64,000 nt of DNA from Gracilariopsis chorda (lineage: Eukaryota > Rhodophyta > Florideophyceae > Gracilariales > Gracilariaceae): NCBI GenBank assembly GCA_003194525.1, contig NBIV01000064.1:62001-126000 (forward strand), read 5' to 3'. The position numbers and the translations under genes are program-made. Shown here in pieces: positions 44,440 through 54,898 of this stretch (the first letter of the stretch is position 1; each line of letters opens with the position of its first letter). Below the pieces are notes generated by a model. The model did not search any database. It saw only the letters and a list, made by a program, of their open reading frames with translations, and was not told where the DNA came from.

Positions 44440-46480
44440 ATAGCGCGCACAAAAGCAGGACTAAGAAAACTATGAGAGAAAAACACATTCTGCACCGTAT
44501 CGCTTCATTCACTAAACAAGTTATAAAAGAAAACCAGGAGAGAGCGAGGTTAGATAACCGGCAAACCTCCATTTCTCCCCTACTCACTAAGATCCCTCCC
44601 GATGGCAGTTATTTGTATCCCGTCCGGCAACCCGTAGACTGCCGTGGCAGGGCCAGGTGTGTCCGCCTCTCCGGGGATGCTCACACCAACCTCGTAACTG
44701 CCTCCGGGCACTGACGTGAAATCCCTTCAGTATTGATCAATACCCTCTGCAGAATTCTGTCAGTAATCCCGTCAGTCCCTATGCGCCCGAGGTGGCCCTG
44801 CCACCTGGAGATGGACGATCGCCGCTTACTCCCCAGTGACAGTGTAAAAGCGCTGCGCGTGGAGTCCTCAAACACACGTACGACATCTCCACTACCGCGT
44901 GCAACCCAATACAACGGCCCAGAACGCAATTGGAACCGTCGCAAAGCACAGAAAATCACAATAGTTAGAATGATGAACGAATGATAAGAACGTTATAACA
45001 CAGCTGGCTATGAAGCTGAATACTGATTGCAACTTACCACTAGGTGCACAGCAAATATGCGTACATACACCGAAGAGGGATGCAGCTTTCCCCTGGGAGG
45101 AAAAGGGGGAGGGGACGTCTTGGGCTGCGAACAGCGGCTTTTATAGTGGAGCTGAGGCAGGCTTGTGTCGCAGGAGAGGGCAGTGATATAATGCAGTTGT
45201 ACAGCAAAGCGTCGGTAAACACTCGAGGTATGATGCATAACATTCAGTGCACCCGAGTTGGGATGGTTCTGGTTGCTGAAAATGGAGGCGTCCGGGATTT
45301 GTTTGGTGGCAGTGTGGATGGAGATTCATAGCGTCGAACGGCATTGCACTGGAATGTGCGCCTGGTCCAATGACTGAGCCATCTCTCTCTTTCACTGTTG
45401 TCGGACCAGCACAACGAAACAAATGCTGATTGCAAGGCGAATACAAACGAACTGCAAACGCTCCATGTGCATGTGTTGGTGTGTTGTTGTGTCGGTGGTA
45501 ATTGATTGTAGGCGTATGCTAACGCGCTTTCTGTCCAGAACTATTGCAGACCGGCAGCCTTCCAAACTTGTTTCTGGTTGAAGAACGTTGGTAGCATTTG
45601 TTGTCGACGTACGTAACCGGACACGCAGAGTATTTGGACGCCTGTTTCTGTCCTAAAGCGAAGGACTGCTTTTTCGAGACTTTGAAACAGCAGGCAGAAT
45701 GTCATGTGTCGCCATGTAAGCGATAGCAATATAGAGAGAAGATGACTACAGCTCGGACCGAAGCGAATGAACGAATGCTGTATACCAGTAGTTTGTTGTT
45801 CTAGGGAAGATCATGGTTCATGTAGGGAAAGCGATGGCACTGTTGAGCATGATGTGTTACTCAGCTTGCATTAAGGAGACCACTTCATGATTGGGTGATT
45901 CTTGCAATCGGAAACAGATTTAAATAGACAAAAGCTGCACAGAAGAGCTATCAGATCAACTGTAACTGGGGTAGAGCACCACTACCTGTTTGCTCCGGTT
46001 GAGTTGGTGTTTCAGATCGCACTTTGTATTCTGGAGTGCTGATGTAAGCAGGAAACCCAATTCACTGTCCACGAATGTGCCTGTCTTCTTGTCTAAGCAT
46101 GGAGAGAAGCAAAGTGGAACGACTATTGGGTCTCATGGAAGTCGACAACTCGGCGATGATGCATGTGGTCGTGAAAATGGTAAGCACATCTTTCCCTGCA
46201 ATATAATGTGACGTTTGTCGTCCTAGAATTCGTATCTGTCTCTCATGCCGCGGTTCTATGGCTTCTCCTCGTCTTTCTCGAAATCCAGATGGGCGAGGTG
46301 GAAGAAGGCGACTGCAAATGCCCTCATGTTCAACCAGAAATGAAATTTTCCAAGGTAGTCCCAGCCACTTTCCGGCCTCTCACACCTCCGAAAGGCTAAT
46401 TCCGGTACATGCAAACCGCTTTCATGAATGCATGTGTCCTTGAAAAGGAATTCTGAGTGGCGTGGAATGGATTCTGGTCA
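44440..46480 (-). repeat. 2 kb repeat family R, copy R3 (inner segment of the right arm)
   Basis: Reverse-complement partner of R2 (21570-23540) and also of R1. On the minus strand it keeps the TATAAAA (45139-45145), the GTAAGT donor-like site (about 45034-45039) and the invariant block near 44600-44710. The minus-strand frame 44681-44959 (ending GTDGITDRILQRVLINTEGI... ) is intact and matches R1. The 5' part of the repeat (46208-46399, plus strand) has a frame of 63 codons starting at ATG, resembling minus-strand frames at 1588-1779 and 21652-21846. Opposing frames at the two ends suggest that either a captured gene fragment or a non-autonomous mobile unit is present. Confidence 0.75.
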
Positions 46481-46802
46481 AGCTTGCGATGGAAACCAAA
46501 TACGTTCAAAACGCAGCTCAGATGCTTTGAATGAGGCAATGGATACTGCTTCTTTGCGTCAGACCTGCGCTGCAGCGATAATATTCAAGACTTGGTCATC
46601 CCTATCCCTTACAAACTCAAACCCAGGTGAGGCTTGAGAAGCAGGCAGCGAGTAAGACAAAGAGGACTGTGTGTCGGGTTATACAACCCGAACAAAGATA
46701 TGTTCTTCGAAGCTAGAAACATCACTTCGCGAACATAAACAAGTCAGATGATCGCAAAGAAAACTACCAACGGTACCCAAGGGTAGGAAGGCTATACGAG
46801 CA

Positions 46803-47372
46803 GAACCGATAAAGGGTTAGATGGTTACACCCTTGCAGGTTGGACCACGCTGCACGCCCTTGTTCAGCTACAGTACCTTTTATTGGGGGCAATGCGCCAT
46901 TCAAGAGCTGGAAAGGTTTCTTAATTTTTCTTTTTAAATTCAAAAACATGGTTCGCACTCATCACAAGGGTACAAGTGTAAGCTTGACTTTCTTCTCCGC
47001 CTCGCCAGAGTCCAGATTTAACCCTTTTGCACCATAAAGCTTATCTCGATTATAATCAAGATGAGCTAACGGTTTGATTGGGTGACAACAAAAGACAATT
47101 GGGTCTAAGGCTGGCAAGTGTTTGTTTATCTTAAGCTGATTATAATCATAGAACGTACTCTTTTGATTGGCTTCTTTCAGAATTTGCGCTGACTCTAAGC
47201 CAATCGATGACGGTGCTAGGTGAAAATTTTTAATAAGCAGCTGCACATCAGCTGCACACAGTGCACTGTGTCAAACGAAGATGTACAAGCGTTTTCGTTT
47301 GATTGGCTCTACGCTTATCTCGATTATATTAGAGATAAGAAGTTTCATGGTCAGAAGTGTTAACCCTTTACC
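46803..47372. mobile_element. candidate miniature inverted-repeat element
   Basis: Bounded by TAAAGGGTTA at 46807-46816 and its complement TAACCCTTTA at about 47361-47370. The interior holds two copies of the palindrome GATTATAATC (about 47050 and 47138), a related CTTATCTC...GAGATAAG stem near 47312-47337, and repeated TTGATTGG/GATTGGCT words. The composition is AT-rich and non-coding. The terminal 9-mer AACCCTTTA or its complement recurs at about 37318, 42283, 49797 and 49857, more often than expected by chance. I did not find a clear target-site duplication, so the call is tentative. Confidence 0.35.
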
Positions 47373-47940
47373 CTTGGTAACTTCGATCGAATATATGTCG
47401 ACGTGGTATCGCAACGGTCATTCGCTTCTCTCGATTTCGGACGATCGCAAACTTATTTCTCTTCTCAGGGGGGTTCTAAAGATCTCCATGGGCCTCAACT
47501 TCATTACGGCGTACAAGTAAGCTCATGGGCGCCAGGCCCCTGCCTCACACTTGTCTGTGGATAACCTTTCTGTGGGCAAGCTTTCTGTGGGCTTCACGAC
47601 AAGAGGACATGTCACGTCTCCCAACCTGGCATTTCCTCTCTCCTTTAATGTTTACAGAGAACTTTGGATACGTGGAGCGCTAACAGGCGCGACATCATGC
47701 ACCCGTTGTACAGCGAACGGGATCATCGCCTCACCGGATTTCTCGGTAGAAATCGCCAAAGCGGTCCTCACCCCGCCGTGGTCCCCTGTTGTCGCGTGGC
47801 TGTGCATGTCAGCACTCATAGTTCATAGAAAGGAAATCGTCGGAATGCACATCCAGTGCGAGCAACGAACGCCAGCACGGCAACCCTTTCTGAATCTTCG
47901 GGCCGTCCTTCTCCCCATTCGGCGCCAACACCGCCGACGC

Positions 47941-47951
47941 TACTTAAGCGC
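47941..47951 (+). promoter_or_regulatory. TATA-like element TACTTAAGCGC of the spondin gene in B'
   Basis: Same element, 111 bp upstream of the start at 48062. Confidence 0.5.
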
Positions 47952-48061
47952 AAGATGACCTCCCCCCACTTGCGAGATATGATACGGGCATCCACTCAAA
48001 CACTTACCCTCACCGATCTCTATTCACTTCGCACACTCCGCCCCAAACCTCAACTCTCATC

Positions 48062-48739
48062 ATGATTCATCAAGTAACCGCCTTCTTGCTCTCCCTCGCT
48101 CTGTTCCAAGCTGTTGCAGCCGAAAGACGTTGTAGAGGCAAAGCCATCTACAAAGTCACGTTTCGGAATTTGTTGACTCCCGCGAACTTTGGTAAGCTCA
48201 TCCCGGACAATGGCTTGGTGTTCTCCCCGTTGGCTGGTGCTTCTCACTCCAACCGTATCTCCTTCTTGACCATCCGCGGCTTCGCCTCTCCGCAAGTGGA
48301 GCAGATCGCCGAGACAGGTCAGAACGGACGATTCGTGGCTCTGGCCAAGAACCTGCGCAGACAGCGTCGCGGAGTACGGAGCGTGGCGTCTGCCAAGGGA
48401 CCGACGATGCCTGGAAAGTCCACCACACTGTTTTACACGGTTGACTGTGCGCACCCGTTCATTACGATGTTGGGAATGATTGCCCCGTCACCTGACTGGA
48501 TTGTGCAGATCAACAACAGGAATATGGTTCGCGACGGAAAGTTCATTACTCGTGACTCCGGAACTATGATTGCGTATGACGCGGGCACTGACGACGGACG
48601 CGAGTTCACAAGCCCTGTGGACGCTTCGCTTGACATGCCGACAGAGCCGCAGAAGAACATTGCGCCATTGGTGGAAGACGAGACTGATCGATTCCAGGGC
48701 CGTATTGTGGGCCGCTTCTTGATCCAGAAAATCAAGTGA
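48062..48739 (+). CDS. secreted spondin-domain protein (copy in B')
   Basis: 225 residues, identical to the protein of 19567-20244. Signal peptide 1-20, single spondin_N domain with MIAPSPDW (139-146) and YDAGTDDG (172-179). The two genes differ at about eight positions, all silent by my count, whereas the flank 3' of the gene differs at roughly one base in six. Either the pair has been homogenised by gene conversion or both copies are under strong selection with a recent exchange. The product is presumably secreted; the ligand is unknown. Confidence 0.88.
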   Translation: MIHQVTAFLLSLALFQAVAAERRCRGKAIYKVTFRNLLTPANFGKLIPDNGLVFSPLAGASHSNRISFLTIRGFASPQVEQIAETGQNGRFVALAKNLRRQRRGVRSVASAKGPTMPGKSTTLFYTVDCAHPFITMLGMIAPSPDWIVQINNRNMVRDGKFITRDSGTMIAYDAGTDDGREFTSPVDASLDMPTEPQKNIAPLVEDETDRFQGRIVGRFLIQKIK

Positions 48740-49112
48740 GCGTGACGGCGTTGTTTGAAGATCCCAGATGCATGGTATCGTGGAACTCAGCTCCATTCTG
48801 TTATGATCTGTGACAGTTTTGCTTAGAGACGACTTCTTCTAAGGTGTGTGCCATAGAAGCTTCTTATTGATGAACAATGTAAAGCAAGTTAAATAACAGT
48901 TTCAAGTGAGATGTTGTGTTCGACCCACTTTATCAACATCTACTGGGTCTACCCTCAATAGTTCTCGAAGTGCCCCATCCTCTAACTTCGTTGAGTGACT
49001 CCTTTGAGCTATTTGATGATTCTCCCTCCGTACCTGTACCCCTGCCCGCGGATCGATTCCATTGTCAAAGGGCAACTTGTTCGGTGCACTATCTATACAG
49101 GTCACCAAATGG

Positions 49113-50330
49113 GCAGTCTGTTCTTTGTCCTCAGAGTGACTTGACCACGCGCAATGGAAGCACGTATGAGATGCAGTCGCAGAGCCATTAAGGATACATT
49201 GTCATAAAAAGAGCACCACTGGTATGGGTACAAATCACGCCAAACCGAAAGAGAAAGCCATTCCAATGTATGGCGATGGGTTCTCTCGTTTGCGACTTCA
49301 CCGTATACGAGCCTCTCAAGCGATCCAGCATTATCTGGAACAGGGAGAATCTGCATAGAAGCCACGTCGCAAGTCGAACTGGGGAATGCTGGTTAATAAT
49401 CTTCTGGACTCAGCAGATGGAGGAGAAAGAGCCCTTTAGAAACGCAATTGGTATTGGCCACACTTGAAAGACGACGAGCACCTTGAAAACACTGAACTGC
49501 TTTCAAGCATGCTGAAGATTAGGACTGACGCATGCAAACTGCGTGCTCAACACGAGGACTTCGACATTCGGCAGTAGAGAACATGTGAAAATATTATGGA
49601 AGTTAGTCGCGACATGTTCGATGATCTTGTGCTCTTGTATGAGTAGTAGAGAATACCCTTAAACTATCCCCGAGAGGGTATTATCAACTGAAAGGGAGGG
49701 TTGATGGCAGGCCCTTTACACTACCTTTTTGACGCCAGGCTTTGTTCATGGGGACATCGTCTGCTGGGCATTCGGCGAATATCTGTTGATCATTGTAACC
49801 CTTTAACCATGCTCTCAGCACAAATATCGCCCACAATCAAGTCATCGTAACATGGTAACCCTTTAGCCTGCCACGGTAGAAGTTCAAAGGCGGCTGGACT
49901 GCCGGGTGGTGTTCGTCGCACCTCCCATGGGCCCTTTGCGGACAAGGTCCGCCAAGTTCATGCGGTATCCAGCAATACCAAACAAGAACAAAAAAGTAGG
50001 AACGTCCGTCATCAAAGGCCTTCGACAAGCCAGTGTTAGCGGTCTGCTAGCCGTTTTGCAATCTACCTATGGTATCCACGAAGGTCAGGCACAGGACTCG
50101 TGTGACCTGCCGCAACACGCCGCCTGTGACAGGAGCGGTGTTGCCATTGGGTGAACCAAATCCTGCGCAATAGAGCGATGAAAAGGGTCACGCCTCCAGA
50201 ACGTTCAAAGAACTGAGGTCCTGCGTGCCTCCAAATTCATGCACTTTGCGCGATAGCTCCAGCCAATCAGCGAACCAGCTGGCATTTCAGCCGCCAGCGC
50301 CGCCGGTTGTGGCGTGATCGCGGCCGCCGC
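49113..50330. other. no gene recognised
   Basis: Spacer between B' and the WD40 pseudogene. Two direct copies of GTAACCCTTTA lie 60 bp apart (49796 and 49856). Nothing coding is recognised. Confidence 0.5.
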
Positions 50331-50334
50331 GGGG

Positions 50335-53060
50335 TATTATAAATTATAACACACCGTCGTCTAGCGGGGAGGAGATTAGCTCCATCGAGGAGGTGGGAGG
50401 CACAGTCTCTCACCTCCCGCCTCCTCGGACGCGATGTCAAGTCAGCCTTAGAGTCCGAAAGGCTCTGGGGCGGTATTGGAGTGGGGAAGAGTAACGGCTT
50501 TTCGTCTTGGCGGCGTTGGGAAAGACGCTGATGTCCGTTTCGCTATCGTTGTGAACGATCTCCCGGATGCAGTGGCAAAGACTTTGTGGAAACAAGTAGC
50601 GTCATCAACAGGGACACTCCAGCGGTTCTTGAGGCGTCAAGTGAAGATATCTCGCTATTACCGGGAGCTGAACAATCAAAATGCGCTGAGCGACTACGTC
50701 TGCAACTTACGGTCAGAAGAAGAGAACACCCTGCACGCAAGTGCAGGTCGGAATGGTTCTTACCGCACACTGCAAGTGGTGGCTGACAGCTCTGTCGAAG
50801 TGTTGAAGACGAGCGAAGAATTCAATAAGATGTTTGAAGAGATGTTTCGCACCGAATGTCTTCCCGTAGCAGTACAAGGTTAGCGGTCTAGTGCTGCAGA
50901 AGTGGGGACCTGGTCGAGTGGCGAGGAGCTACGGAAGTTGTTGAGACTGTAGACGAAGTGTCAATTGTGCAGATGACAGGGGTATGGAATTTGTTTCCTG
51001 TCCAGTCTTGCGGTATGGCGTTAGATATTGCATCACGGACGCCTCCGAGAGGAGCGAAGGATGAAAGCTGGTTTACAAGTATGGTTAACCGAGAAGCAGT
51101 ATGGGAAAGGCCCTTTGGTCACAAACAACCTTGGCGACGAAATACATTTGCGTCGACGAGATTGAAACAGAAGGAGGAACGGGTTAAGAGAAAAGAGGTA
51201 TTCTTGTTCACATCGTGCTGGGAATTCGAAGATGAGGGGCTTAACGTATGTCAATCTGTCCCGAGATCTGCGAGGAACCAGAAATGCTAATGATTCTCGT
51301 CGCTTTTTAGAAAGAGCACAGTGGATTGTGATGTGTCTTCAGAGCAGCGGAATTCATGGCGCAGAAAATGATGTAGGATAGGGATGCGAATGGCAAGGAA
51401 GAACAGAAACCAGCACACACTGATAGGATACGTGGTTTTTGCAGATAGTGCAGCTGGTGGGATTAGCAGGTTATATTGCAGAGAATATGCGCAAAGCCTG
51501 TTATCAAATATGAGGGCGAATGGTATAGTATTCACAACTCTTGAAGGAACTCAGAATGTTCGCTTCAAGGATTGATGAACAAGCGCCTGTACCAGGTGTA
51601 AGACTTTGATTCATTTCTTTCACGAAGCAGAAGGCGCAGTGTTGGGAATTGTTGGAATTGATCGTCGTAATGATTGCCAATCGGTGAAGATGTGATGAGG
51701 ATACTTTGTGATGGTTGGGATGTGTGGGTTATTTTCTTGGGTGGGGCGTTCGGAGCGCGGAAGATGCAGAAGGTAGTTTCATGCCGGCATGTTGGGGATG
51801 CATCTAGGGGACGTTTTACACATGCCGCTGAGAAATTATTGAACTGCCAGATTTGTTGAAGGGAGTCGTGATGAAGGAACGGCGTTGTATGGCAAAGATC
51901 ACGGACAAGCGCATGTTATGGATACGCGCGCTCTAAAGGTCGCCGGAAATCCGTTCGACGCTCTTCAGGCAGCTGGAGACGTGCGAGATTTTGCTGTGAG
52001 TTCTGATGGAACAGAGATTGTTGGTCACAGTGAGGAATCAGAAGAAAGTTTCATTTAGGTTTGGGACAAGGTGACGTCGTCGCAGCGCCACCTGGAAGGC
52101 AGCATTACCATTTGTAACCTGTTTGGCTATCAACAGTAACGTAGACCCAGTCTTGAAATGATATACTGCTGAGTTGGAACGTGGACATTGCTGAATAGTA
52201 CCTGTGGACATTGGAGGGCAGCAGGAAGTTGCCACCGCGTGTTGCCATGAGTGGGGACGGGGAAAGAATTGTCTTTGTATCGAACGACGATGTCGTTCGT
52301 GTATGTGACGCAGAAACGGTCAAGTGATCTGAGAACCTAGGAGAGGGAGCATGAGCTTTCAGACAGTGTTCTTGTGAGTCAAGATGGAAAGGAGGTTGTG
52401 AACACTGTTTTAAGATATGATTCGAGTGTAGATGGTTGAGACCATAACCGCTGCGCAATTTGTCCTGACGGTGTTATTCGTGTGTGGGACGCGAACTGCC
52501 GTGCGCCTGTTGGTCATCCTCTTTCACGTGTCGTTGGAGAAGTAACTCTTTTCCTTTAGTTCCGAGTCACAAAACGTAACGTATCCAAACCCACTCTTGT
52601 TGCAAGTAACGGTGATAGATCGCGAATCATATTCTGTCTATCGGGAAATCGACGACTGTGAGATGTGGACAGGGGAGGCTGTGGGACCGCCTCCCAATCG
52701 ACACATACGTCGGATACGGAGTAAAGCATTCAGCCATGTTTGGAAGAGACTGGTCTCTGGATCACAGGGCCATATGGCCCGCAATTGGCACGTCAAGACC
52801 GGAGAAGCTACCGGTCACCATTTTCAGTTGCCAAACGGAAGTGGTGGTATGGAATTGACCACGAGATGTGGCGGGTTGTTTCGCACTACGGCGAGGGTTT
52901 TGGACAGCAACGGGACGTGACGCGCGGGCAGTGTGTGAAGACGAGTTTAATTCTTCACTACCATTGCTTCGTGAGGTACTGGCTCTAGGGGAGATGTTTG
53001 CCTTTCGCCCGTATCTACATTGTTCGATGTTCTCACCCTTTGATAGGGTAGTAAGATAAA
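50335..53060 (+). pseudogene. WD40-repeat protein pseudogene (NACHT/NB-ARC-WD40 type suspected)
   Basis: A TATAAATTATAA stretch at 50343-50354 precedes a series of plus-strand coding fragments broken by many stops and frame changes. 50476-50883 gives about 135 residues of charged sequence with a GGVGK segment that may be a lost P-loop. From about 51960 onward several WD40-like units are readable: AVSSDGTEIVGHSEES near 51990, AMSGDGERIVFVSNDDVVRVCDAETVK near 52242 (read in two pieces), CPDGVIRVWDANCRAPVGHPL near 52457, and KRLVSGSQ...WHVKTGEATGH near 52745. The D-G-x-x-I/V and V-W-D/V-C-D patterns are those of WD40 blades. Tandem WD40 blades after a nucleotide-binding domain are typical of STAND-class proteins; here the N-terminal class is inference. 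At least five breaks make it non-functional. Confidence 0.6.
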
Positions 53061-53489
53061 CTGCGGCCTGTTCTTTTCAAATAGCGTATTACTCACGCAA
53101 TTCCGTTACCTACCAGCTGTGCTTTAATGACCGCATGTGCAGCTCGTGGACTCCTCGGAATCACAGCTGAGGAGGCCTGCTTTGTTTAAGTGGTCGTACA
53201 TGGTCGACACGGTCGCAGCTACAGATTTAGTGACTTGGGACAACTCTTTTGAGTTCCATACATAGCGCTTTTGGATCCACCACTTTGGTTCTGACGCTGT
53301 AACGCGTTGGCGGGATTCCCTGAGAAGAAGAAGACACCGTATTCCATGTGGCCGGATGCTCGACCATAAGGCCTTGACGCATTCAATAATAGTACGACGC
53401 AACTGCTGTCGAGGGAACTGTTATCCAGCCTTTAGAACAACAACAACCAGCCTATAACCCTTGTTGTCCACCCAAGATGTCGTTAGACT
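53061..53489. other. no gene recognised
   Basis: Spacer between the WD40 pseudogene and a retroelement fragment. A minus-strand frame at 53124-53402 has no recognised content. Confidence 0.45.
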
Positions 53490-53740
53490 CGTCCAGGCGA
53501 AGTGGGACATTACGGAATTGATCGAAACGAGACCGCAGACAAGCAGGCCAAAGAAGGTCTTTCTTTACCTCTGGCAGACCAAGAAAAGGTCCCCTTCGAC
53601 TTCTTGGAAGTTCGGCAGAGGCTGAAACTCGATCTTGTTACTCAGCTGCCAGTGGGAAACGTATCGAAATCACCGGAAGAAGAGGTTACCCTTCGGGCGC
53701 AAACGGTTCTTTCACAGATTTACGTGGGACATGCGTCCCG
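53490..53740 (+). mobile_element. fragment of a LINE-like RNase H region
   Basis: The frame 53502-53740 contains GHYGIDRNETADKQAKEG, close to the GH.GI.GNE.AD..AKEG signature at the end of an RNase H domain, followed about 55 residues later by AQTVLSQIYVGHASRL, resembling the QLRTGHSPL segment that follows RNase H in many non-LTR retrotransposons. The start and upstream domains are missing, and the fragment ends where the terminal-inverted-repeat element begins, suggesting interruption by that insertion. Confidence 0.55.
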
Positions 53741-54606
53741 TCTCTGTGTCTGTGTGTATGTTTACGGGCACGTTCCTTTAATTACGAGGCACCGGTATCA
53801 ACTTTCTAGAAACAGAAGGCTAATCATCTGGTGGACAGCTAAATCCCCCTAATAGACACAATCGCATCTCCATTTGGGTTCCTCGTCCGACGTAACTTCT
53901 GATATAGTTTTGTAGCCTTTTCGGAAGGTCAGCACACCTTGACGGGCGGGACTGCATGCGCCCTAGGGAAAAGATACCAGGGCCTGTGAGAAGGCTTGTG
54001 CTGTTTGCTTTTTGTTTCGCACAGCTTAGTGGGACGAGTTCAACGACATCCCTTGCCAAAACGATAAATTGTAAACCATCTTCCAAGAAAACACTGTCAT
54101 TTTGCAGGACAGTCATGAACACCGTGGCTACCGCTTGACCAAGAAGGACTCCCTCTGCCCCGTAACAATGATCATTGAGTACTCGTGCTTGGATTTTATA
54201 CTTGTGCCTGACCAGCTGTTTCTGCTTGGAGATGTTCTCATTAGGTAGTGCTTGTAAATAACGCAAGCTTCAGCGTGGCTCGTAGCGAATTAACCCTTAA
54301 CGGCCGGTCCAGAAAGAGTTGGTTTACACATAGTTTAAGCTCTTCGTCAGTCAGAACCAATTCGCATCTCATACAGAGTCCTTGACTCTGAAGCGTATCA
54401 ACTCACACTTCAAATTGAATTTGTGACGGGTCTCCATAAGCTGGGAAAGTCGCAGGTGGTTGTCAAATGTAATACTAGAATCCAAATGGAGATGCGATTG
54501 GGTCTATTAGGGGAATTTAGCCGTCGAATAGATAATTAGCCTTCTACTTGTAGAGAGTACCGTTGCCTTGGAATTAGAGGCACGTGCCCGTAAACACACA
54601 CACACA
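53741..54606. mobile_element. element with about 130-bp terminal inverted repeats
   Basis: 53741-53878 aligns with the reverse complement of 54474-54606 at roughly 85 percent. Matching landmarks are GTGTATGTTTACGGGCACG versus GTGTTTACGGGCACG at the outer ends, and CTAATAGAC(A/C)CAATCGCATC plus TCCATTTGG at the inner ends. The interior (about 600 bp) holds no intact transposase. A short stretch (about 53995-54065) resembles 60635-60690 near the right arm. The TG microsatellite at both outer ends hides any target-site duplication. A non-autonomous DNA transposon or foldback element is likely. Confidence 0.65.
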
Positions 54607-54898
54607 CATTACTAGAATACTCAGTATACTAGTCAACAGAGCGAACGGCTGGCAATGCTATTTTAGAGATAAGATGGTCTGGCTTTTAATGTATGTTCTA
54701 TTACCCTCCCATCCGAAGAGCGACTCAAAGTATGCTTCATGCAACGTCTCTACGCTAGTAATTGTACCAAACATTTCTGGACTTCTAACTGGAGGAGAAG
54801 TGTAAAGGAATTGAAAGTCCACTCTTTCGTAGAGTAGTGGTGGCTACTGATTTGTGTAGACTTTGAATAAATGGATCTGACCTCCCAATTGCAACTGT

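Larger units (their letters stand above)
47453..49112. repeat. inverted duplication, segment B'
   Basis: Reverse-complement partner of 19190-20842, with the spondin gene on the plus strand. The CDS and upstream region to about 47660 are nearly identical to B; the outer parts show substitutions and indels, for example an extra GTGGATAACC-type unit near 47565 and scattered changes in 48740-49112. Confidence 0.9.

Noticed and set aside
50350-50430. GTCGTCTAGCGG segment resembling the 5' half of a tRNA
   Set aside because: The 3' half lacks a GGTTCGA-type T-loop and no cloverleaf can be formed; the adjacent inverted GGAGGTGGGAGG/CCTCCCGCCTCC pairing is a simple stem.
54584-54805. 73-codon frame starting in the CA repeat
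   Set aside because: Translation of a microsatellite and TIR end with no recognisable protein content.
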